DNA from: Saururus chinensis
Taxonomy: Eukaryota > Streptophyta > Magnoliopsida > Piperales > Saururaceae
NCBI GenBank assembly: GCA_035235625.1
Contig: CP141147.1
Span: forward strand, 906,001-970,000
Direction: 5' to 3'
Length of the DNA: 64,000 bases
Position 1 is the stretch's first letter. Each line of letters begins with the position of its first letter. Positions 56,137 to 64,000 of this stretch are shown here, piece by piece. The notes beneath the pieces are model-generated. The model did not search any database. It was given only the letters and a program-made list of their open reading frames with translations, and had not been told where the DNA came from. The position numbers and the translations under genes were made by a program.

Positions 56137-58000
56137 ATACCAACGAATGCTTTTTATCTGATAGCGTATGCTTGTCTTTAGGAAAATGGATCGTCACCAC
56201 TGTATTTAAGAGTTGTTAAAGAAGTTTTCCTTGAGTTTTCTTTGCGTGCGGCAGCGCAGGGAAGGAGGACCACAACTATGGTTCATTCCGGCCGCTTGAC
56301 GTATAAATCCCGACATTAGGGAGTGGTGGGGACGACCCACTTCTTGGGGTAGAGGCGGCGATGGTGGTAACTCTGTAGAGGCTGGCTGAAAGGGCTTGAT
56401 GAGAGGGTGGAGTCCGTCGAGGAGAGAGATGGTGGAGTCAGGCCAGGTGAGACAAGCAGGGGGTTGGAAAGAAGCTGGAATCGAATTCACTCATCTAGAA
56501 TTCAGTTATAGAAAATCAAGCTGAGAAGAATCAACACCAAGTTACTCTTCTGCAACTTTTGCTCAACAGAGCCAAGGGAAACCCTCGAGAAAGAAACCTC
56601 ATTTGAGCAAGCAAAGCTTACAAATGTCAACAACAACTGACTCTAATTATAATTGAAATCACTATTTATATTGTTTGAATATTCTTCTTCCAATCCTGCT
56701 GACGTGAAACCTAGTTTGAAAGAGACGGCGGTAAACTGTAAGCTCGTGACTCTGTTCATGTACAGAATCCAGTTGAAGACGACGATCTACGGAATTAACA
56801 GTTTCATTAGTTAAACTGCATTGACTCAAATGCCCTTCTCTAAACTAGCGTATTTACCCGTTTTACCAACACAAAGATTTCCATCCCATTAGTGATTACC
56901 GTAAGTACCCTTGCGTGTTTTTAAAACCTCCTCATCTGTTTGATCAAATGCCACACCCATTTGCTTTTGTTTTCTTTTTTAATCAAGCTCCTGCATCATG
57001 GGCATATATTAATTAGCATCTAATCAAGCATATACAGCAAAATTAAAGAAGAAATTGTATTACTGGGAAGGTTGCAATGAAGGAACATATGAAATAAATA
57101 CTTTAGCCAGAAATAATTGAGGAAAATGAATGACCCATTATTGGTGTCACTGTCATGGAAGGGAATCTTTTTTATCATTTTTTTATTTCCCGTGCATTAA
57201 GTGAGGTTTGCTCTCACTTTACGGAAGCAGTATCATTAGGATCAAAGACTTTAATTTGCTTTTATGCATTACAAGCACTAATGGGCATATATGGATTAGC
57301 ATCTAATCAAGCACATACGGAAGAACTAAAAAAATGGGCATTCATAGATATGATCCAGTACAGAATAATGGAGCTTTGACTAATTATTAAAAAGTAAAAC
57401 AAAAGTAGGAATCTAATCCAAAAGTCATACAATTAAAAGTCCGTATGTGGTGATTAGATTTAATTAAGAGAAAGAAGGTTATGGTGTGAAAGAGCATCCC
57501 AACAAATGCATGCAAGCCAAACATGAGCGATGAATGATCATAGATTGACATGTAAAGATATGGTGGGTCGATAAATAATTTCCCCGTCCCCAGTTGTCCA
57601 TTGACGAGCTAATCCTTTGGTGAGTAAGCTCCTAATTAAGAGGAACTATTGTAATTAGCAATTAGTTCTGGACATTAGTAATCTCCTAATTAAAAAGAAC
57701 TATTGTAATTCAGCTAAATCCTCCAAAAACCAGAAGCCGCCCAAACAGATAGAGATCATATTTTAAATTCGTTTCAAGTGCTCGACTTCCCTCCACACCT
57801 GGCCAGCCAGGGCATGTGCAGCGCCACTCATAAGGAACAACTGAAGAAGGATTTCATATATCATTGGAGGGACGGAAGACGTTCCTACTATGAGATACTA
57901 ATTTGTGTAGCTAACAGAATATTCATATCCTACCATACAGATGCGAGATGGACATTAACTGAAAGGACATACAGTAACTCGTGTTATACAACATAACCTG
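56137..58000. other. Intergenic sequence with short repeats
   Basis: GGCATATAT-ATTAGCATCTAATCAAGCA occurs at 57000-57030 and 57283-57312, and CTCCTAATTAA-A-GAACTATTGTAATT at 57629-57662 and 57682-57712. No gene is supported, including the ORFs at 57155, 57778 and 56206. Confidence 0.5.
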
Positions 58001-60510
58001 CACAATTTGACTTTGACTCTATTATTTAATAATATCATGACCCAAGTTAGACAAATTAAAAAGAAATTTTCTTATAATTTTATATATTTAATAATTAATT
58101 AATATTTTTTGTAAGGTTTTTATATTTTTGAACACGTGTCTTATAATGCTACAATGCTTGCTCTTCAATTCAAACTTCCTCAAATAATATAAAAAATATT
58201 TTATATCTATTTATAATGTTGTAATATATTTAAAATTTTTTTATAAATGCCTCCTACAAAGATAATATATAAAATATTAAATTAAAAAAAATTATTGATA
58301 AAAAAAAGTAAGGTTACCCGTATACTTGACCAAACCTAAATAGGGTTAAGGTTTGTAACTTCGTCATTTAATAAATAGGATCGGTTCATGTCCCAAACCG
58401 ATTTAAGTGCAAGTCGAGGCCAACCTAACCCATTCGAACCCAATTCTTAACCCTACCTATAGGAGCACACAATTGACGAGTTGCAAGCCAATTTCTAAAT
58501 GCCATACCCATAATGTAGATTCTAATCTTGGGCGATTGGCTTTCTACTCCTACATCATGGATATCTACCAAAAAAATAAACAGAAAGTCACAAGATGGAG
58601 TCAAGTATTATAATCTTGAAAATGTTTTTACACGACACTATTTCTATAGAACAATATCATGAAATTTATGATCTAAGAGTTGGAAAACATTCACAGATTC
58701 ATCATAAAGAAACCGCCCAAGGATCTAATGCTCACTGCTATGCATGAAGCAAACTACTCTGTTTCAATTACATATCTAGTGTAATAATATCATTCAACAA
58801 ACATACAACAAACATAGGTAACATCAACCTGATCTCATACCACACCGCCACATGCCATCATAGAAACTTCCATCTATTAGTGTTAAATGACCCGACAAGT
58901 ACTTCACAATGACATCAATACATTGGCATTCTATTTAACCTATACAATGTAAAACTATGTATGCTAATCAATACGATAAAAAGACATGGAAAGGCAGTTG
59001 AGAGTAGTACTTAAACTTTAACATAGAACGTTATAGTTTCTTACTTTAACTATAGTTGGTTGAGAGTAGTACTTAAATTTTAACATAAACCTTATAGTTT
59101 TTTACTTAACTATAGTCCCTGAAGAACTATTCGAAGAAACAATGAAAGGGTAAATAACCCAAGAGTCTTTACACAAAACAAATGTGGGCAAATAAATCTC
59201 ATGAGTATTTCCATCACAAGAGTCTTATATGACAATCCGGTATAAATGAATATCAAAAGTCATCACAAGCTAATAAAGCAGTGCAACCAATTAAATATCT
59301 GTTACTTGTGGCTTGTTGCCAGTCACTAAAAAATACTAGAAATCCCTAGTCATGCCAGTGCACAACGGTCATGACCAGCTTGGAACACACTCCAAAAGTC
59401 TCAATAAATAAATAGTCTCCATTATCTTGGTCTGGGGAAGGAATAACCTATTCTTTCAAACGTAAAACTCATCCATTAGACGTAAAACCCTAAACTTTCA
59501 AACATAAAAATTGATTTGATAAACCTCTGATGCAACTAATCCGGCAACCATAGAAACCTCAACTAACCACGATTAATCTATAATTAATAAATTATTTTTA
59601 TGATGTAATGAATTATAAACATGACTTCCACCACAAAAAAATTGATTTTCAATGAAGGTTGCCAATCGTCACTAAAAAGCACCTTGACTGTCGCTAAAGG
59701 TACTAGTGACTATCAAGGCTCCATCACTACTGTTCGTGTGGCATATAGCATTAGCGATGACCAAATTGGTTTTCAGCAATGGATATGATTGTTGCTGAAA
59801 ATCCTTCCTACATGTTGCCAATAAATTTATAGCGACACTTTATGATATACCATTCTAGCTTGCCTATGAACTAACCTGTCATGAGTAAGTAATTAATATT
59901 ACCTTGTGTTGTGCTTGTAATATGCATACTCATATTTATAATGATGAGTGTCCAATGAAGTCCTCAATTCTTTTTAATTTATTGTTTCTTTTTCTTGTTG
60001 CTAATTTTTGTTTCAGAAAATGTACAAGCATATTTCGTGCTGCAAGTTACAAAAAGCATTTTGAAATCTTTATAGCCTGCGTGCATGGCCGAATAATTTT
60101 TTACTCGCACCAATGCAATCACATTTGCCATATTAGAATGACTAATATTAATTACTTCTAGGTACTTAAATTCAGGAAAAATATAACTTCAAATGTAAAT
60201 TTGTGTTTATCATGACACAAGAGGTATACAACATTTTTATATATAAAATTCGCTCATTGCATTTTATGCATATGCACTGTTCAAACAATATCAATTGTTC
60301 GTATCTCAAGCCAAATAAGCATATTCCAAAACAAAATAAAGCCAAATTGGCAAAAATATTAAAAGATAAAACTAAAAAGGCATTTACAAATAGGCTGTGA
60401 AATAACAAAAAAGAATACTAACACGTGTAAAAGCATCAACACTAGAATCATGACAAACCAACAAGATCATAATCAGAATCAACACAATAATGATACCCAA
60501 GACTACAAAC
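58001..60510. other. Intergenic AT-rich sequence
   Basis: No gene. A 60-bp tandem duplication (TTGAGAGTAGTACTTAAA, ACTATAGT) sits at about 58998-59117. 59640-59850 has GTCACTAAAAA / GTCGCTAAAGG / TATAGCGACAC motifs that look like a decayed CACTA subterminal region. Confidence 0.5.
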
Positions 60511-60519
60511 TTTATCTTC

Positions 60520-60693
60520 ATGTCCTGGGAACACTTGGGGACTATTAAATTTTAAGATTGACGACGTACATGTTAGCATCAGTGATACTGAGCTAGCGTA
60601 TGTGTTGCTGATCTCATAGATGAACAACCCTTAAGCGTTTCTTACGTTGGGCTCATGGTGAATGGAGAGCATTAAAAACTCCTCCCATGTTCT
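60520..60693. mobile_element. Long-TIR MITE, copy B (degenerate)
   Basis: Shares with copy A the TTTTAAGATTGACGACGTAC left segment and the CTTACGTTGGGCTCATGGT right segment. The arms are eroded. Confidence 0.65.
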
Positions 60694-60793
60694 GTAGCCT
60701 AGTCCTTAACTTTTGCAAGTTTGCTAATCTCCTCAGGATGGTCCACCTAGTACTACATGTGCTCTTTAAGTCTTGGCCTGCAAAGTTGAAGTA

Positions 60794-61012
60794 TTTTTAA
60801 GCTCTGCTTTGACAATGAGTCGAGCATAATGAATGCTTGTGGAACATTCACTTTTAAGGTTGATGAGGCACATGTTAGTGCCAGTGGTATTAGTGCTAAT
60901 ATGCATTGGTACTAACGCATGCTAGCTTATGCATCATCGATCTTAAAAATGAATGTTCCACATTCGTTCTTAATGCTCGGCTCATGGTGTACAAAGAGCA
61001 TAAAAACCTCTT
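60794..61012. mobile_element. Long-TIR MITE, copy C
   Basis: Left TTTTTAAGCTCTGCTTTGAC and AACATTCACTTTTAAGGTTG pair with right AAATGAATGTTCCACATTCG and AATGCTCGGCTCATGGTGTA; same architecture as copy A. Confidence 0.8.
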
Positions 61013-61114
61013 GCAGTACAAGGTGGGAATACATTATTGGTGATGTCATTTGAAATTTTTTAAGAACAAAACTTTCAATGACAATGTATAGTCAATATTC
61101 TATTTTTTGAAAAA

Positions 61115-61305
61115 TATTGAAGCAGCCCCGGAGGTGGGGCATCGGCATCGTCGAGATACTCTTCCCGAGTTGCAAAGGTATGTGAGGAGCCAGAGCTAGA
61201 GCCACATCCCGAGCCGGAGCCACAACTAGAGCCGAAACAGGCAGATCATGAGGAGGAGCTCGTACAGCATCGTCGAGGCCGAGGTCGAGAACGTAGAAGA
61301 TTGTG
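61115..61305 (+). pseudogene. Acidic/Pro-rich and Arg-rich C-terminal coding fragment
   Basis: A plus-strand frame reads EEPELEPHPEPEPQLEPKQA then DHEEELVQHRRGRGRERRRL and a stop. Glu-Pro repeats followed by an RGRGR tail resemble the C termini of plant mobile-domain (MAIN-like) proteins spread by transposons. No domain is present to prove it. Confidence 0.3.
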
Positions 61306-61519
61306 ATATTAGCTTTGTTGTATGTTTATTTTAAAACTAAATATTTGTTCGACTTGTGATGTAATATATTTGATAAATATTTTTATTTTATGTTTATTTT
61401 TATTCGATGATGTTAATACTTTAATGTTATATTTGGTATGTATGGAATGAATGAACAGGGACATGTGTTAAAGTTAGTTTAAAATAAATTTTTTAAAAGA
61501 ATTTAATTTGATTTCATCC

Positions 61520-61640
61520 TTTAAAAAGACGAAATCAATATTATGTGATTTCGTCCTTTAAAATGATGAAAGCGGGTCAAATCTTTTAAAACTTCACCCG
61601 ATTTCGTCCTTTAGAAGGACGAAATCAACTAAAAAAATTA
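61520..61640. repeat. Short inverted repeats TTTCGTCCTTTA / AAGGACGAAATC
   Basis: Four copies of GATTTCGTCCTTTA-like sequence occur, with inverted partners (AAGACGAAATCA, AGGACGAAATCA). A transposon subterminal region is likely. Confidence 0.6.
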
Positions 61641-61891
61641 AAAAAAAAGCCTAGCTGGCGCCTGCGTGACAAAAAGAAACACCACTTTGGAAAATATTTC
61701 CCAAAGTGGTCCAAAATGGTATATTTAAATAATTTTCCCTATAATTAATAGCTCTAATAAAAAGAAATTATATTATCGTTACTAAATTTATACCCTCAGA
61801 CCAGTCTTCGATGCTTGTCACACACAAAAAATGGGGGAGCGGCCTCTCCCACCTCCGCCGCCCACCTCACCTTCAAACAGTAACCATGACA

Positions 61892-62724
61892 AGAATATAT
61901 CAGCAAACACATCAATTTAGTTACAGGAAAGAATAAATGAAAGAGATGCTGAGCCTCTGTTCTTACCCCACATCCTCCAGTACTTACCCCACATCCTCCA
62001 GTATCAAGTGCAGTTCTGATGTTCCCATTAGTCAAAGAGATGAGCTTATTAATGTCATCAATTAATATAATCATCTGCCCCTCGTGGGAACATGGTTCCA
62101 CCACCTGGAAACCAAAACCGGTCACCTTCTAAGATGCTCCTCCAATGCTCGCTCTTCTCTTCTGCCATCATCTTCTTCACCCTCCCTCAACTTTGAATCC
62201 CATCACCAAGTGGCCATGAACGACTCCATCAGTGAGTCTCAGAAGTTCTCACCTTGCCACATGATTTTCAGTGAGTACACTCCGTGTCAAGACCCCAAAC
62301 GGGCAAGGAAGTCGGAGAAGAAGATGTTGATGTACAGAGAGCGGCATTGCCCTTCCAAGCAAGAGCTTCCCTTGTGTCTGATCCCTGCTCCACCCAAGTA
62401 CAAGAACCCATTTAAGTGGCCGCAGAGCAGAGACTATGCTTGGTATGAGTCTGACAACATCCCTCATAAAGAGCTGAGTATTGAGAAGGCTGTGCAGAAT
62501 TGGATTCAGGTAGAAGGTGACCGGCTTGGGTTTCCAGGTGGTGGAACCATGTTCCCACGCGGGGCAGATGCTTATATTGATAACATTAATGAGCTCATCT
62601 CTTTGACTAATGGGAAGATCAGAACTGAACTTGATACTGGAGGATGTGGGGTAAGAACAGAGGCTCAGCATCTATTTCATTTGTTCTTTCCTGTAACTAA
62701 ATTGATGTGTTTGCTAATATATTG
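61892..62724. repeat. Inverted duplication of a PMT exon end (hairpin-forming)
   Basis: Arm 1 (61892-62130, minus sense) and arm 2 (62512-62724, plus sense) carry the same 213 bp, from AGAAGGTGACCGG through the GTAAGAACAGAGG splice donor into intron sequence ending TGTTTGCT-ATATATT. They differ by roughly a dozen substitutions, a few small indels and a 21-bp duplication of the donor region in arm 1. The 381-bp spacer holds the rest of the exon. A read-through transcript would fold into a stem of about 200 bp. Confidence 0.92.
62180..62649 (+). pseudogene. DUF248 (PMT) putative methyltransferase exon fragment
   Basis: Reads NFESHHQ, then FSPCHMIFSEYTPCQDPKRA, MLMYRERHCPSKQELPLCLI, PAPPKYKNPFKWPQSRDYAW, HKELSIEKAVQNWIQVEGDR, FPGGGTMFPRGADAYID and ends TGGCG at a GTAAGA donor (62649). 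This is the N-terminal half of the plant PMT family, Golgi type II proteins thought to methylate pectin, up to the start of the S-adenosylmethionine site. The family has DTGCG; here an extra Gly gives DTGGCG, and YDNIPH is YESDNIPH. Exons on both sides (membrane anchor; catalytic half) are absent. The reading frame is open from 62084, but its first codons derive from the inverted arm. It is one exon of a PMT gene, copied with part of its intron. Confidence 0.9.
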
Positions 62725-62784
62725 CTTCGGACCCGGTTCTTGGCCGATGATCACGAGTCGAAACCACTTGCACTAGTGGCTGCC

Positions 62785-62985
62785 ATGCCCATGATGACCT
62801 TCCGACCACTCTTCCGAGCGACGTTGATCTCGCCAACTTCGCGGCAGACGTGGATGAGCTACTCGGTGGTGGTCTCTACGAGGCCTTCAGCATGGAGGGG
62901 CTGGTGGAATCTAGAACCGACGACATGGAGTCTTGTTTTCGTCAGAGTGGGACTAAATTGAAGAGGGAAGATGGAAGATAACCGA
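62785..62985 (+). pseudogene. Possible CCT-domain (CIA2/ASML2-like) protein fragment
   Basis: Plus-strand frame: HDDLPTTLPSDVDLANFAAD, VDELLGGGLYEAFSMEGLVE, then KLKREDGR and TAA. Plant CCT-motif regulators of the CIA2/ASML2 type have a similar DVDLANFAADVE-LLG...MEGLGL stretch before the CCT domain. The CCT domain itself is absent. The match is from memory and could be wrong. Confidence 0.35.
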
Positions 62986-64000
62986 GTTGAAGTAGAATCG
63001 AAACCAAGAAAATTAGATTCACATGATCTTATTGACAATCTTCTGGCGAGAATCATAGGACAATTGAGTTCGCCAATCGCCGGAGTCCATGCTGGGGTTG
63101 GCCTCCTCCCTTGAGCAGGCCTCCAGTTATTCCCATCCATCACCCCTCATCTTCAAACCCATCCCAACAACAATCCAAAACATTAATCCCAAAGCAACTG
63201 ATCAAAAACCACAAAACCAATTAAAAAAATGTTCCTGGAATAGGAACTAGAGACCCTCACCGCCTTCGACCGGATGCAGCTCCCTTTTGGACGGCCTCGA
63301 GAACGGCGGCAACTTTTTCGGTGAATTTCCGGGGGTGAGCAGAGATGGAGGAGGTGGTCTGGACTCTGGAGTTTGAAGTTTGAAGGAAGAAAACCGGAGA
63401 AGCGGACTCCCCTCCGAATCTCTCTTCATTTATTCGATTAGTCGGTAACATCTATGATTGATACTCCCATGGACTAGATTATTAAAGCTGGATTACAAGG
63501 CGGCGCCGGTAGGTGCAAACGGTGCTTTGGATATAGACGCGGAAGAGAGGTGTCATTGCTATCTTAATAAAAATTAGAAATAAAGCTATTAATATAGAAT
63601 GGAGGAAGTATATTTACGTGTTGAATTTTTTAAGATTCAGTTCATTTAGCCTTAATTCTGGTTTAACTTATTAGAATCCTATTTGTGTATAAAAATTAGG
63701 CAAAATTAAAAATTTAGTGTTAAAGTTGATTCAAGTCATTTCGAGCCTCAATTGGCCTGAATCACAAGGTAATTTAGTCCATTTTATTTCCTAGCCTCTG
63801 CTTTAAAAATTATAAATTATATTATTTTTAACAATTATCTCTTGTATCGATTTAAACTTCGAGAAATGTGTCATATATGTATGACCTACTTTAAAAGTTC
63901 AAAATTACCTATCCTTATAAGATATTTTTTAATAAATCTTAAATTTAGAGACGTAATGGTACAAAGAACGTACATATCCGAGTTTGGAAGAGAAAATTAT
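62986..64000. other. Window end, unassigned
   Basis: No clear gene. ORF 63257-63451 - (AHPRKFTEKVAAVLEAVQKG) is short and unassigned. A shortened Stowaway remnant lies at 63556-63611. AT-rich sequence follows. Confidence 0.4.
63556..63611. mobile_element. Stowaway-like MITE remnant
   Basis: ATTGCTATCTTAATAAAAAT through AAGCTATTAATATAGAATGG matches, inverted, the element at 33390-33462 with part of the middle missing. Confidence 0.6.

Noticed and set aside
63257..63451. Possible CRTC-like PRKFTEK motif
   Set aside because: Only a few residues match and the rest of the ORF does not; too short to support.

Overview
This window looks like nuclear DNA of a flowering plant. It is AT-rich and full of transposons, microsatellites and MITEs, and its genes have introns. 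The host-like sequences all belong to plant families: a PGG-type ankyrin membrane protein, a CC-NBS-LRR-type resistance gene, phytoene synthase, a DUF248 (PMT) methyltransferase, importin-5 and AP-1 mu. The species cannot be named from sequence alone. I saw no tRNA, rRNA, CRISPR array or prokaryotic operon.

Layout. 1-9.6 kb: a minus-strand Ty1/copia retrotransposon with its pol part at 1-1036 and its gag part at 8410-9088. About 7.4 kb of foreign sequence lies between them: a GC-rich block, a 57-bp tandem array and two LTR-like blocks in opposite orientation. 9.6-12.5 kb: a complete 2.95-kb LTR retrotransposon with LTRs, a 5-bp target-site duplication and a Met-tRNA primer site. It has no recognisable pol and carries a captured importin-5 fragment. 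14.3-15.7 kb and 29.4-30.7 kb: the C-terminal and N-terminal halves of an ankyrin/PGG gene, both on the minus strand, either one gene split by about 13.8 kb or two broken relatives. The gap between them holds a hAT-like relic, a triplicated 335-bp repeat with a Tourist-like MITE inside it, and microsatellites. 32.4-34.1 kb: MITEs and a row of minus-strand gene fragments (a second ankyrin exon 1, an At5g03900-like exon, AP-1 mu). 34.3-43.5 kb: mostly noncoding repeats, including an unusual palindrome-rich ACGATAT array. 43.5-44.3 kb: a 5'-truncated phytoene synthase copy. 45.6-48.4 kb: an almost intact NBS-LRR gene with two in-frame stops. 49.4-50.8 kb: a repeat pair with a TIR-element insertion and a hairpin. 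51.9-56.1 kb: a non-autonomous CACTA element full of GCGTCGCTAATA palindromes, with a hAT-like element nested in it. 60.5-63 kb: two more MITEs, then a PMT methyltransferase fragment arranged as an inverted repeat, followed by a possible CCT-protein fragment.

Few genes here look functional as they stand. The best candidates are the ankyrin/PGG gene, if its halves are spliced together, and the NLR, if it tolerates or bypasses its stops. The rest is a record of nested insertion and capture of host gene fragments by mobile elements. The feature most likely to have an unrecognised activity is the PMT inverted duplication, which could yield hairpin RNA against its parent gene family. I did not find a clearly new biological system.
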